Assembly: GCA_963691775.1 (NCBI GenBank)
Contig: OY829369.1
Coordinates: forward strand, 3,782,001 to 3,846,000
Length of the DNA stretch: 64,000 nt
Reading direction: 5' to 3'
Source of the DNA: JAZBPO01 sp963691775
GTDB taxonomy: Bacteria; Pseudomonadota; Gammaproteobacteria; Pseudomonadales; Azotimanducaceae
Below, piece after piece: positions 7,513 through 17,600 of the stretch. How positions within the stretch are numbered: position 1 is the first letter of the stretch; the number at the start of each line of letters is the position of its first letter. The notes under the pieces were generated by a model that saw only the letters and a program-made list of their open reading frames with translations, was not told where the DNA came from and did no database searches. The position numbers and the translations under genes were made by a program.

Positions 7513-10263
7513 ATGGCGTGCCTGAAGCTTCAGACGGGATGCAAACCCTTGGTCGATGCAGTCTCGCAGTCCGGGCCGGCGGAACGCCCGAACGAACATC
7601 CATCGCTCGACGCGGATCTGCGCGCTGACGTACGCGAGCTCGGCTCCTATCTGGGCGATGTTGTCCGGCGTGATCGAGGCATCGAATTCTTCGAGACGAT
7701 CGAACGCATCCGTGCGCTGGCGAAGGCTGTTCGGGCCGGAGGGGCAGGGCACGAGGCCTGGGATTCGCTCAGTGCCTTTTTGGGGGCGCTTCCGGAAGCC
7801 GCCCTCGTTGACGTCGCGCGGGCGTTCAACCAATTTCTCAATCTCGCGAACATTGCTGAGCAGCAGCATCAGATCAGCAAGTATCGTGAGTCCGAGCACA
7901 GCACGATCGCGGCTGGCACGGGTGCGGATGCGGATCCACTCAGAGCCCTTTTCGCGCGCCTGCGCGAGGCATCGGTAGAGCAGGCCGGGATGGCTTCCGC
8001 GGTCGAAGACCTCAGCATTGAACTGGTGCTGACGGCGCATCCCACGGAGGTCATTCGAAGGACGCTGATCCAGAAGTACGACTCGATCGCGGGCGCCCTG
8101 AAAGCGCACGCGCGAGCTGAGGGGGCGGAGCGGCGGGAGCTGCGTGCTGCCCTGGCGCGCCTCGTCGCCGAGGCCTGGTATACCGATGAAATCCGCAGCA
8201 ATCGGCCGCTGCCGCAGGATGAGGCCAAGTGGGGCTTCGCGGTGATCGAGAATTCCCTCTGGCAGGCGCTGCCGAGATTCATGCGGCGCCTGGACGTCGA
8301 ATTGCGGGCGGCGGGCGCGACGGCGCAAGCCAGCGGTGCCGCGCCAGTGCGTTTTGCGATCTGGATGGGTGGTGATCGCGACGGCAATCCCAATGTCACG
8401 TCGGCTGTCACCCGTGAGGTGCTCATGCTCGCGCGCTGGATGGCTGCGGATCTGTTCCTCGGCGATGTCGAAGCGCTCCAGGCACAGCTCTCGATGACAC
8501 GGGCAACGCCCGAGCTGCTACGCAGAGCAGGTGAGGGCGAGCGCGAACCCTATCGCGCAGTGCTGCGCGCCCTGCGCGATCGTTTGCGGGCGACGCGCAA
8601 ATGGGCTGATGGGCTCGATCCGCAAGCGCCGGCGGAGGCGCTCGTGTTCTCTGATGAGGATCTCGCAGAGCCTCTGCAGGCCTGCTACGACTCGCTTGTC
8701 GCGTGCGGTATGGACGAGATCGCGAATGGCGAACTGCTCGACACGTTGCGCCGCGTCGCAGCCTTCGGCGTTCATCTTGTTCGCCTCGACGTGCGCCAGA
8801 ACTCAGAACGCCACGCTGACGTGCTTGATTCGATCACGCGGTGGCTCGGCCTCGCCGACAGCGAAGGCGGGTACTACGGCGACTGGGACGAAGGTGCTCG
8901 TCAGAACTTCCTGCTGCGCGAGCTGGAGGGGCGGCGGCCACTTTTTCCCTCTGATTGGCAGGCTCCGGATGAAGTGCGCGAGGTGCTCGCCACCTGCCGT
9001 GAGATCGCCCGCCATCCGCCGCGCGCTTTCGGTCAGTACATCATCTCCATGGCGACCGCCCCGTCGGACGTGCTGGCCGTAAAGCTGCTGCTTCGCGAGT
9101 GCGGCGTTGCCGAGCCGCCGCCGATCGTGCCGCTCTTCGAGACCCTCGCTGATCTCGATGGTGCAGCGAGCACGATCAATGCGCTCCTTAGCCTGGAAGC
9201 CTATCGCTCGGAGACGCGGGGCGTGCAGCCCGTGATGATCGGCTACTCGGATTCCGCAAAGGATGCGGGGCAGCTCGCTGCGGCCTGGGCGCAGTACCGC
9301 GCGCAGGAAGCGCTCGTCGAGGTGGCTCGCCGCCACCGCGTCCGCATGCCGCTCTTTCATGGTCGCGGTGGCGCCGTCGGTCGCGGTGGCGGCCCCGCAC
9401 ACGCAGCAATTTTGAGCCAGCCGCCCGGTTCCGTCGGCGGCCGTCTCCGCGTCACCGAGCAGGGCGAGATGATCCGCTTCAAGTTCGGTCTGCCGACGCT
9501 CGCCGAACAGAGCCTTGCGCTATACACCGGCGCGGCGCTGGAGGCGACACTCTTGCCGCCGCCTGCTCCGAGCAAGGCGTGGCGTGAGGCTATGGATCGG
9601 CTGTCTGCACGGGCGCTCGAAGGGTATCGCTCGGTGGTGCGTGGCGAAGCACATTTCGTCGAGTTCTTCCGTACGGTCACCCCCGAGCAGGAGCTCGGCA
9701 AGCTTGCGATCGGCAGCCGTCCCGCGCGGCGCAGGCAAAGTGCCGGGATCGAAAGCCTGCGGGCGATTCCGTGGGTCTTCGCCTGGACTCAGATTCGTTT
9801 GATGCTGCCTGCCTGGCTTGGCACGGACGCGGCCCTTCGGGCCGCGCTGGACGCCGGTGATCGCGATCTCCTGTTGGAGATGACGGAACAGTGGCCCTTC
9901 TTTCGTATGCAGATGGACATGCTCGAGATGGTGGTCGCGAAGACCGATCTCGATCTGTTCAGGTTCTATCGGCGCCGGTTGGCCACTCGGAACATGGTCG
10001 GGCTGAGCGATGCGCTGGAGGAGCGATTGGCACTGCTGGAAGCAGATCTGCTTGCGCTGCGTGGACAAAAGGAATTGCTGCAGGGCGATCCCGCACTCCG
10101 CACGAGCCTCGCAGTGCGCAACACCTATCTGGATCCGCTGCACCTGCTGCAGGCGGAGCTATTGGCCCGCTCTCGGTCATCCGAAGCGCCTTTGGAGTCA
10201 GTAGAGCGGGCACTGCTGGTCACGATGGCTGGGATCGCGAGTGGATTACGCAATACGGGCTGA
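7513..10263 (+). CDS. ppc: Phosphoenolpyruvate carboxylase
   Basis: The enzyme carboxylates PEP with bicarbonate to oxaloacetate, replenishing the TCA cycle. The length (about 916 aa) fits bacterial PEPC. Hallmarks are the catalytic-His motif LTAHPTEVIRR near residue 175, GGDRDGNPNVT, the GYSDSAKDAG block, the glycine-rich loop HGRGGAVGRGGGP and the conserved C-terminal NTG. The frame is open further up to a TTG at 7465. I prefer ATG 7513, which leaves an N-terminus close to family length, but neither start has a strong ribosome site. It is monocistronic, preceded by a 12-bp tandem repeat array. No sign of decay. Confidence 0.97.
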   Translation: MACLKLQTGCKPLVDAVSQSGPAERPNEHPSLDADLRADVRELGSYLGDVVRRDRGIEFFETIERIRALAKAVRAGGAGHEAWDSLSAFLGALPEAALVDVARAFNQFLNLANIAEQQHQISKYRESEHSTIAAGTGADADPLRALFARLREASVEQAGMASAVEDLSIELVLTAHPTEVIRRTLIQKYDSIAGALKAHARAEGAERRELRAALARLVAEAWYTDEIRSNRPLPQDEAKWGFAVIENSLWQALPRFMRRLDVELRAAGATAQASGAAPVRFAIWMGGDRDGNPNVTSAVTREVLMLARWMAADLFLGDVEALQAQLSMTRATPELLRRAGEGEREPYRAVLRALRDRLRATRKWADGLDPQAPAEALVFSDEDLAEPLQACYDSLVACGMDEIANGELLDTLRRVAAFGVHLVRLDVRQNSERHADVLDSITRWLGLADSEGGYYGDWDEGARQNFLLRELEGRRPLFPSDWQAPDEVREVLATCREIARHPPRAFGQYIISMATAPSDVLAVKLLLRECGVAEPPPIVPLFETLADLDGAASTINALLSLEAYRSETRGVQPVMIGYSDSAKDAGQLAAAWAQYRAQEALVEVARRHRVRMPLFHGRGGAVGRGGGPAHAAILSQPPGSVGGRLRVTEQGEMIRFKFGLPTLAEQSLALYTGAALEATLLPPPAPSKAWREAMDRLSARALEGYRSVVRGEAHFVEFFRTVTPEQELGKLAIGSRPARRRQSAGIESLRAIPWVFAWTQIRLMLPAWLGTDAALRAALDAGDRDLLLEMTEQWPFFRMQMDMLEMVVAKTDLDLFRFYRRRLATRNMVGLSDALEERLALLEADLLALRGQKELLQGDPALRTSLAVRNTYLDPLHLLQAELLARSRSSEAPLESVERALLVTMAGIASGLRNTG

Positions 10264-11040
10264 GCTCGACGCGCGCAGGTTCATCGACAAGGGTGGGGTA
10301 GAAGTAAGTCCATCCCTGCGGCGCATGCGCTGAAGGGGGGCACGCTGGCTTTCGCAGTTTGAAAAGGACCGGGCCGTAGCGCGCGCATCAACCGCCGCGG
10401 CGTCGCCCGCATTCTCGGGTGTACTCAGCGGACGACTCTTGATTCGGCGATGCCGCGACGGGCGTCGATCACCTGGGCTGTGCGCGCGCCGAATCCGTCG
10501 CGCTGCGGATAATGTTGCATCAGAAGTGCGCGGTTCGCCCGTTACGCTGTTCGATTGATCGACTCTGCGAGCGTCTACGGTTCCAGATTGTTCACTTCCC
10601 ACGTGGTTTCCTCCACGTGTGCCGTCCTGTTGTTCGGCGCCCTGCGCATCGCGCGCCTTCCAGGGGCCCGGCCGTCCTTCCTTGCCGGAATGCTGCCCTT
10701 GCCAGTGCGCCTGTTGGTGCTCGAGCGCGTGCGGCGGCGGGCCGAAGCGGGTGCGGCAATGGCGGGCGGCGCCGGTTGGCGCAGCAGTCCTGCTGGCGGC
10801 TGCGTTCCTGCCCTCCTCCACGGACGCTCCGGGCATCACTGTTTCGCAGGGCAGCAGTCGTTCTGCGGCAGTGCTACTCGAATCGGCAATTGCCGTGTGT
10901 GGGGATCTTCTTGGCAGCCGACCTGAACATGAGGAGAAGGAAGTCGCGTAGACAGGAACGGATCGGTGGCCGCCGCGCGCGATTGATCGGCCTGCTCGGT
11001 GGCCCACGGTGCCGCCGCATCGGCGCCCATTGACCGGGCC
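10264..11040. other. Gene-free region after ppc
   Basis: About 780 bp without a credible gene. Short plus-strand frames at 10555-10951 include hydrophobic, alanine-rich stretches in two different frames (AVLLFGALRIARL, then VGAAVLLAAAFL). These could be remains of a decayed membrane-protein gene, but I recognise no family. The long minus-strand frame is compositionally implausible. Confidence 0.4.
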
Positions 11041-11688
11041 TCAGGCCACTCCGTCCGCTGCTGCGGACAATTCCTGCAGCCCGGGTTTCGGTCCCTCTCC
11101 GCGGTCGAAATACGATGCGCTTCGAGCGCCGCTCGCTTCGATCTCGATACGAAAAACGCGATCGTTGGGCTGATGGAAGGCGAGGGTCTCCTGCGCGCTG
11201 AGGCCCAGCAGCGTCGCCATCATCGCCTTGCCGATCATGCCGTGGGAAACGACGGCGAGTGTGTTTGCTTCCTGCGCGCACAGCTCGTCCAGAAACGGCG
11301 CCGAGCGGGCCATCATGTCCGGATAGTTCTCGGCATTCGGAGCGCGATAGTTGAAGCCGTCGGCGCGCCAGGCAGTCCATTCTTCCGGCCACTTGTTCTC
11401 GATCTCTGAATAGAGCCAGCCGCTCCAGTCGCCGCAGTCCCATTCCTTCAGGCGGTCGTCGTAGGTGATGGGCAAGTTCAGATATTGATTGATGATTTCG
11501 GCGGTCTGCCGCGTCCGATCGAGCGGGGACGCGAACAGCGCCTCGATGCCCACATCGGCCAGCCATCGGCCATTCACGTCGGCCTGCTCCCGGCCGAGAT
11601 CATCCAGGTTCGAGTTCCACTGCCCCTGCATGCGCCGGATAGCGTTCCATTCGGTGCGGCCATGTCGGATGAAGAAGATTGTTTTCAT
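11041..11688 (-). CDS. Histidine phosphatase (phosphoglycerate mutase-like)
   Basis: The 215-residue product belongs to the histidine phosphatase superfamily. It opens with the catalytic motif FFIRHGRTEWN (His about 8, Arg about 7), has the second-half FASPLDRTRQTA motif with its conserved Arg, and a second catalytic His in VVSHGMIGKAM. Length and motifs fit a broad-specificity phosphatase or cofactor-dependent PGM homologue; the substrate is not deducible. ATG 11688 is preferred to the upstream frame extension because the domain starts immediately there. It lies divergently from the SDR gene at 11818 with a short shared promoter region. Confidence 0.88.
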   Translation of the reverse strand: MKTIFFIRHGRTEWNAIRRMQGQWNSNLDDLGREQADVNGRWLADVGIEALFASPLDRTRQTAEIINQYLNLPITYDDRLKEWDCGDWSGWLYSEIENKWPEEWTAWRADGFNYRAPNAENYPDMMARSAPFLDELCAQEANTLAVVSHGMIGKAMMATLLGLSAQETLAFHQPNDRVFRIEIEASGARSASYFDRGEGPKPGLQELSAAADGVA

Positions 11689-11817
11689 GAGGCTGGGCTC
11701 GATCAGGCACGGGGAGCGGAGCATAGCGGTTCCCATCGATTCCGGGTCGCCGGGCCGTTCGCGCAGCTGTGCCTTCAGTGGCAGGCTGCCAAGGATCCCT
11801 GAGCAGGAGTACGCACC

Positions 11818-12609
11818 ATGGATCTCGAACTGTCGAACCGAGTTGTGCTCGTCGCAGGGGCCAGCCGGGGCATTGGTCGCGGTATCGCGGCCACAATGCT
11901 CGCGGAGGGCGCCCGCGTACTGCTCACCGGACGTGACGGCGCGGCGCTCGAGGACGCTCGCGCATCGCTTGCCACGGAGCATGGTCCTCGCGTTGCGGCA
12001 CATGCGGCCGACATGACCGCGACGGCCGGTATTGTCGCGGCGCTTGACGCCTGTGAAGCCGCCTTCGACGTTCCCGAAGTCCTCGTCGCGAATGTGGGTG
12101 GGGGGTATCTCACGCCCGGTTGGGATGTCGGGGATGACAAGCTAGAAGCGGCCTTGGAGCACAATCTTGCGGGCTCTGTCCGGCTGGTTCGTGAGGGCGT
12201 GCGGCGCATGCAGCCGGCCGCTGAGGCTGAAGGGCGCCCGGCGCGGAACATCATCGTCATTTCCTCAATCGCGGGCGTTGACATCATGGGTGCTCCCTTT
12301 GCGTACGGCATGGCCAAGGCTGGACTCAATCACTTCGTTGGCGAGATGGCGCGCCTCGTCGGGCCTTCCATGCGCGTCAACGCCGTAGCGCCCGGGAATA
12401 TTCTCTTCGAAGGTGGCAGCTGGGCGCGCAATCGTGAGGCGCGGCCCGAGGGGATCGAGCGCTGGATTCGCCGAGAGGTGGCGCTGAAGCGTTTCGGGAC
12501 GGTTGAAGAAATTGCGGACGTCGTGGCGTTCCTCGCCTCGCCGCGTGCTGCCTTCGTGACCGGCGCGACCTGGATCGCAGATGGTGGGCAGGTGCGAGCG
12601 AGCAGCTGA
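11818..12609 (+). CDS. Short-chain dehydrogenase/reductase
   Basis: A 263-residue classical SDR. The nucleotide-binding motif is GASRGIGRG near the N-terminus. The NxG motif is in LVANVGGGY, the catalytic Ser is in VISSIAG, and the Tyr/Lys pair is in YGMAK. The C-terminal FVTGATWIADGG is typical. Overall it resembles 3-oxoacyl-ACP-reductase-like members, but substrate prediction within SDRs is unreliable. RBS GAGCAGGAG lies just ahead of ATG 11818. Followed by the hybrid kinase after 129 bp. Confidence 0.9.
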   Translation: MDLELSNRVVLVAGASRGIGRGIAATMLAEGARVLLTGRDGAALEDARASLATEHGPRVAAHAADMTATAGIVAALDACEAAFDVPEVLVANVGGGYLTPGWDVGDDKLEAALEHNLAGSVRLVREGVRRMQPAAEAEGRPARNIIVISSIAGVDIMGAPFAYGMAKAGLNHFVGEMARLVGPSMRVNAVAPGNILFEGGSWARNREARPEGIERWIRREVALKRFGTVEEIADVVAFLASPRAAFVTGATWIADGGQVRASS

Positions 12610-12738
12610 GGCGTTTGGCGGCTTCACGAGGCGATGGAGCGTTGCGCAAGCGCCGCGCAACCTCCGACGCGATAGTGGCATAGTGGCGGAGCCGATCCCG
12701 GCCACAGATCGAGACGGGTTTCAGTCGGGGAGTTATGC

Positions 12739-15135
12739 GTGTCCAGTCACGGTGAGTCGCGCAGGGAGGGAGCCCTGGCGCGCACCAGGCCAGTTCGCCT
12801 CTTTTTTTCCTGTCTCGCGACCTGGCTTGTGCCGTTCTGTTTCTTCACGCTCTTCGTGTACGTCACGCCACTGCCCGCGCCCTTTACTGATCTGCCCCTC
12901 CTCGATCCGCTGGTCACGCTCTACGTCGTGTGTTGTGGAGTGATCGCGGCGGCGTGGATCACGCACCGCTACCTCGGCCTCTACGCGCTCGACCGCGGTG
13001 GCGCCTCGGCGGATCAGGTGCGCGCCGGCGTCCGTCGCGTGATCGCGAGCCTGCCTTGGATGGTGCTGGCCTACCTCGTCGTCGGCACGGTTCTCGGTTT
13101 GTTCCAGGCGACCGCGAGCACGCCAATCGGCCTGGACGACTTCGGTGTCGGCGATGCTCTGGTGGTCGGTTTCGGGGTGCTGGCGGTGCTGCTCTTCATC
13201 CTCCTGCCGCTCGGTCTCGTCTGCCTGGACGAGTTCGGTCTGGTGTTCGGCCACACCGTTGGCGGCCGTCCCCTGGTGCCGTTGACCCTGCGCGCGCTCC
13301 CCGGACTCTTTCTCGTACTGATGGTCGGGGCGACCGTACTCATCCAGGAATACCTGACGGCGGGTACGCTCGAAATCGCGCGCATCGCCGTGATCGCCGT
13401 GATCGTGCCGTACGCTGCGCTCGTGACCATGGTGACCATGCGCTACACCACGAGCGCGCTCGGCTCCCTCCATGCCTTCGTCGCACACGATCGCGCCGGC
13501 GATCCTGTCGATGTGGCAGATCTTCAGCCGGGCTCCCTTGACGCGATAGGCGTGATGGTGCGTAACGTGCGTATGCTCATTTCGGACCAGCAGGCGTCCG
13601 AAGCACGCATCCGCGCGTTTACCGCTGTCGCTTCCGATCTGTTGTTCGAACTCGATGCCGATGAACGGGTGACGTGGATATCCGGTGACGCCCAGCCTGT
13701 GGTCGGTATTTCGAGCGACGAAGTGATCGGCCGAGAAGTTGCTTCCATCATCACCGCGCTGAGCATGGCCTCGCCGGAAGATCTTCTCGCAGCACTTGAA
13801 GATCGCTTGCCCCTGCGTGATCACCTCCTCGAATTGCGTGGCGCCGCGAACGAAGCGCGCTTCCTTCGCCTGAACGCAGCGCCGTTTCATGGTGCGGACG
13901 GACGTTTCGCCGGCTACCGCGGCGTGCTGCAGAACGTGACCGATGGCGTGACCGCGCAGCGCAAGCTGGAAGAGGCGGAATCACGCCTGGCGGAAGCGCA
14001 GAAGATGGAAGCGCTCGGCCAGCTCACGGGCGGCGTCGCGCACGACTTCAACAATCTGCTGCTCATCGTCGCGGCCAATGCAGAGCTCGCGCAGATCGAG
14101 ATGAACCCCGTAGTGCGTCGTCAGCAGCTCGACGCGGTGGTCGCGGCAGGCGAACGTGGTGGGCGCCTCGTGCAGCACCTTCTTTCCTTTGCGCGTCGAC
14201 AGGTGCTGCAGCCCCGTCCGCTGAATCTGCTTGAGCACAGGGAAGAACTGGAGGCGTTGCTCGGCGCATCGCTCAGTGAGCATGCACACCTGGAGGTCGA
14301 CCTTGCTGACGATCTCGCCCACCCGCTCGTGGATGTTGCGCAGCTCGAGAGCGCGCTGCTCAATCTGGTACTCAATGCTCGCGATGCCATGCCCGACGGG
14401 GGCCGAGTCGTCGTCAGGGCGCGTAATCGTTCTTTATCGGCCGGGGAATTCGAACTGCCCGCTGGGGAATACATCGAGATTCGCGTACGGGACACCGGTG
14501 AGGGCATGCCGGAACGGGTGCGCGAACGCGTGTTCGAGCCCTTCTTTTCGACGCGCTCCGATCGTAGCGGTACCGGGCTTGGCCTCTCCATGGTCTATGG
14601 TTTCGTATCGCAATCGCAGGGCGCCGTTCGTATCGAGAGTGAAGTCGGGCGGGGCACGACGATCGTCATGCTGCTGCCGGTAGGGGAACAGGCGGCGCCT
14701 CGATCCAGCACCGCGGAAATGCGCGCGGTGCCCCGCGAAGGTGTAGGCCTCCTGCTCGTGGAAGACGAGCCCGATGTGCGCGTAGCTCTGACGCGTGGCC
14801 TGGAGTCCGCGGGGTTCCGTGTTGTCGCTGCGGCCGACGCGGACGAAGCCATGGCGGTCTGGCGCGCAGTGGACGGTATCGAATTCGTGCTTTCGGATAT
14901 CGTGCTTCGAGGCAGCCGCTCGGGTTCGCAGCTGCTCGCAGACTTGCGGCGTGAGGCGCCTGCGTTGAAGTGTCTGCTCATGACGGGCTACGCAGACAGT
15001 GAACTCGACGCTGCGCCGGAAGAGATCGCCGAGGTGGAGGTGATCACCAAGCCCTTTCCGATGAAGGTACTGGTGGCGCGCATTCACGCCCAGCTAGCGG
15101 AGGCGCCAGCGGGCTCCGCCGTTGACGCTTCCTGA
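12739..15135 (+). CDS. PAS-containing hybrid histidine kinase
   Basis: The 798-residue protein has about six transmembrane helices in residues 20-240 with no recognised sensor name, a short linker, and a PAS-like domain at about 290-405. The phosphoacceptor region reads GQLTGGVAHDFNNLL (His about 435), the NtrB-like HDFNN type. The ATPase domain has LVLNARDAMPDGG near 545 and GTGLGLSMVYG near 612, and a receiver follows with Asp about 720 and Lys about 771. GTG 12739 is the start, with GGGGAG ahead of it; the nearby ATG at 12735 is out of frame. Unlike the kinase at 2.5-4.9 kb, the sensor part is multi-pass membrane, suggesting a lipid- or membrane-derived signal. Confidence 0.9.
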   Translation: MSSHGESRREGALARTRPVRLFFSCLATWLVPFCFFTLFVYVTPLPAPFTDLPLLDPLVTLYVVCCGVIAAAWITHRYLGLYALDRGGASADQVRAGVRRVIASLPWMVLAYLVVGTVLGLFQATASTPIGLDDFGVGDALVVGFGVLAVLLFILLPLGLVCLDEFGLVFGHTVGGRPLVPLTLRALPGLFLVLMVGATVLIQEYLTAGTLEIARIAVIAVIVPYAALVTMVTMRYTTSALGSLHAFVAHDRAGDPVDVADLQPGSLDAIGVMVRNVRMLISDQQASEARIRAFTAVASDLLFELDADERVTWISGDAQPVVGISSDEVIGREVASIITALSMASPEDLLAALEDRLPLRDHLLELRGAANEARFLRLNAAPFHGADGRFAGYRGVLQNVTDGVTAQRKLEEAESRLAEAQKMEALGQLTGGVAHDFNNLLLIVAANAELAQIEMNPVVRRQQLDAVVAAGERGGRLVQHLLSFARRQVLQPRPLNLLEHREELEALLGASLSEHAHLEVDLADDLAHPLVDVAQLESALLNLVLNARDAMPDGGRVVVRARNRSLSAGEFELPAGEYIEIRVRDTGEGMPERVRERVFEPFFSTRSDRSGTGLGLSMVYGFVSQSQGAVRIESEVGRGTTIVMLLPVGEQAAPRSSTAEMRAVPREGVGLLLVEDEPDVRVALTRGLESAGFRVVAAADADEAMAVWRAVDGIEFVLSDIVLRGSRSGSQLLADLRREAPALKCLLMTGYADSELDAAPEEIAEVEVITKPFPMKVLVARIHAQLAEAPAGSAVDAS

Positions 15136-15140
15136 GGGCG

Positions 15141-16745
15141 TCACAGGGTGCAGGTTGCGGGTGGCGCAGCAGAGGAAACTCGTCCGAGTTCAGGTGCGCG
15201 GAGCGATGCTTTCGATTGGAACGCAGCCTCAAGGCTTGCGGCGAAGCGCTCCTCGAGCATGTCGACATCCAACGCTTCCCGGGCCTCGACGAATGCATCT
15301 CCACCCGCCGCGATAATCTCGATGGTGCCGATGACGTAGAGACGCTCATCCGACAACGTCTCGGTACCAACGCAGATCTGTTCAATGCGTTCTCCCGCGG
15401 GACGATCCGGGGCGTACCAGACGCGCAGCCCCGAGAGCTGAAGCAGTCCTCGCTCGAGTGCAAAGCCCCGTTCGAGCAGGGCGCGCAGGGTTGCGCCCGT
15501 GAGCGTTGCGCGGGCGATCCTGTCCTCGAACGGGAAGGCGTCGAGCAGTTCCTCGCGCCGCACGGCGCCGGCCGGAAGATCTCTGCGCAGTGCGCCTGAG
15601 GGCATGAGTCCGATCTGCGCGTCAGCCGCGCGCGCCACGATGTCGGCGAACAGATTTCCCAGTGGTGCCTCGTCGTAATACCGGCGGGTCGCGCCGCCGT
15701 CGAGATGACCGATGATCTCGCGCAGCTCTGGATACTTTGAGCGCCATTCGGCGAGCCTCGCTTCCACTTCCTGCGCGGGAGGCAGCACGTCGGCGTTCAC
15801 GGGCAGGAGTGCGCTTCGGTGTGCAGTGATGTTGCCGCGCGCGTCCATGTCGAGCACCAGGCGGCCGAGGTGCTGACCCTGACCCCAAGTCTGCATGATG
15901 AGCGTGCCCGTTTGCGGGTGCACGAGCGCTTCCGGCGTACCTGCATCCGTGTGTCCAGCCAGGATGATATCCACGCCGGGAACGGCACCGGCCAGCGCGA
16001 AATTCTCGTCGTTGCCTCGGAAGACGCGCGGGTCGGCCTCATCGTCCGTTTGCATCGGGGCCGTCGGGCCCTGATGTGCCAGCACCACGATCAGATCCAC
16101 CTCGGCTCTCAGGCGCGCAACCAGAGGAGCAAGCGTCGCTACGGGATCACGCACCTCCACGCCGGCGATGTTCGAGGGGATGAGCGCAGTTGCAGCGTCT
16201 GTGCCGAGCAAGCCGATGACGCCAAGGCGGACACCACCCCGCTCGATGATCGTCCAGGGCTGGGCATAGGGGTGGTCGGTGCCTCTGTAGAAAAGATTTG
16301 CGCCAAGGACCGGGAAGGGCGCGCGAGCTTTCTCTTCGGCAAAGCGTTTCCAGCCGTACTCGAATTCGTGGTTGCCGATTGCCATGGCGTCGTAGTCCAG
16401 CAATTGCATCAGGTCGAACGCGACGGCGCCGTGGCTGCGCCGCGACAGACTGCCGGTGAAGATGTCACCCGCATCGAGCAGGAAGGCGCTCTCGGCCGCG
16501 GCGCGCTCCTGCTTGATGAGCGTCGCCAGCTGCCCGATTCCGCCAATGCGCGCCATATCGCTGCGCCAGAACGCGTCCGTCGGGTCGTAGGCGCTTTCGA
16601 GATCGTTCGTGAACAGCAGCGTTACGGTACGTTGCTCTGCGCCCCACAGGAGAGCGCAGCCGAGAAGCCCCAGCGTGAGAACTGCGGTGCAGCGCACGGT
16701 GTGCGCCAGATGTGGTGTCGCGCGTGGCGCGCTTTGACTACCCAT
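15141..16745 (-). CDS. Secreted 5'-nucleotidase/UshA-type metallophosphatase
   Basis: About 534 residues from ATG 16745, with a signal peptide ending near LLWGA. The calcineurin-like metallophosphoesterase half shows FTNDLES (an atypical version of the NDxH motif, Glu in place of His), LDAGDIFTGS, IGNHEFEYG, VVLAHQG and LAGHTDAG. The C-terminal half is the substrate-binding 5'-nucleotidase domain. Members hydrolyse nucleotides or UDP-sugars outside the cytoplasm. The NDLES sequence means a metal ligand may differ from the usual NDxH, though this substitution occurs in some relatives. It converges on the hybrid kinase with only 5 bp between stop codons. Confidence 0.88.
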   Translation of the reverse strand: MGSQSAPRATPHLAHTVRCTAVLTLGLLGCALLWGAEQRTVTLLFTNDLESAYDPTDAFWRSDMARIGGIGQLATLIKQERAAAESAFLLDAGDIFTGSLSRRSHGAVAFDLMQLLDYDAMAIGNHEFEYGWKRFAEEKARAPFPVLGANLFYRGTDHPYAQPWTIIERGGVRLGVIGLLGTDAATALIPSNIAGVEVRDPVATLAPLVARLRAEVDLIVVLAHQGPTAPMQTDDEADPRVFRGNDENFALAGAVPGVDIILAGHTDAGTPEALVHPQTGTLIMQTWGQGQHLGRLVLDMDARGNITAHRSALLPVNADVLPPAQEVEARLAEWRSKYPELREIIGHLDGGATRRYYDEAPLGNLFADIVARAADAQIGLMPSGALRRDLPAGAVRREELLDAFPFEDRIARATLTGATLRALLERGFALERGLLQLSGLRVWYAPDRPAGERIEQICVGTETLSDERLYVIGTIEIIAAGGDAFVEAREALDVDMLEERFAASLEAAFQSKASLRAPELGRVSSAAPPATCTL

Positions 16746-16979
16746 GGTGAATCGCGTGCGTCTCCCCTTGGCCGACCGATGATCGGTGAAACCAACGCTT
16801 TTCGCTAAGGCGTGCATGTTTTCACTGGCGTGCCGCGTTGACCATTTCCGAACGCCCCTCGCCAGATGCCCGTCGCCGGATGCCCGTCGCCCAACACCTG
16901 CGATCTTGACCGGGCGATCTGCGTGTCCTCGCTACAGCGCGTTTCGACTGCGAGGCCACCAGCAACCCGGGCTCGCATC

Positions 16980-17531
16980 ATGTCCGACGCGCACGCCTTC
17001 ACATATCGACTTGCCGAGCGCCGCGATGTCGATGCCACCGCGGCGCTGATGGCCGCTGCCATCGAACACAACATGCGGGCCTCTCTTTCTCGCGCGGAGA
17101 TCGCCGCTGCCAAGGACACAATGGGCGTGGACCGCACGCTGATCGGCGACGACATCTATTCCCCGATCCACGCACATGATGCGCTTGTGGGCTGCGGAGG
17201 GTGGGGCAAGCGGCGAAACCTCTACGGGGGCGATCAGACCTAGGGTCGCGATGGCAGTTTTTCGGACCCGAATACCGACGCGGCGCGCAATCGCGCGATG
17301 TACACGCATCCCGCCTGGACGCGCCGAGCCGTGGGCTCGCTGTTGCTTGCGCTCTAGGAAGACGCGGCGCGTGCCGCGGGCTGCCGAACGATCGAACTTG
17401 GCGCCACGCTCGCGGGCGAAGCGCTGTATCGCGCCCGCGGCTGCGCCGAGGTGGGCTGTAGTGGGCCGTGGACACACATGAGCGCCGACAGCGCGGGCAG
17501 CGTAGTCATCCGGATGCGGAAGTCGCTCTGA
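16980..17531 (+). pseudogene. GNAT acetyltransferase with two in-frame TAG codons
   Basis: Read as one frame, 16980-17531 gives a complete GNAT-family protein of 183 codons before TGA. It has an N-terminal YRLAERRDVDAT, the strand LVGCGGWGKRRNLYGG, the acetyl-CoA-loop region AMYTHPAWTRRAVGSLLLAL and the C-terminal LYRARGCAEVGC, ending VIRMRKSL. Two amber codons interrupt it at 17241-17243 (after YGGDQT) and 17355-17357 (after LLLAL). The frame is otherwise intact, with normal codon use. TAG is an ordinary stop for other genes here, so a young pseudogene is the simplest reading. Both stops could each arise from one or two base changes. Confidence 0.75.
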
Positions 17532-17600
17532 TCCATGCCCGCCTTGTCTTCGTTCGACAGCCCGGGCAACGTTCCAAGGCCATGTGAGTAGGAGGTGGAA

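Noticed and set aside
16980..17531. Genetic-code change with TAG as sense codon
   Set aside because: Sound genes such as soxC, the TauD at 21113 and the LruC-type gene end in TAG, so it acts as a normal stop.
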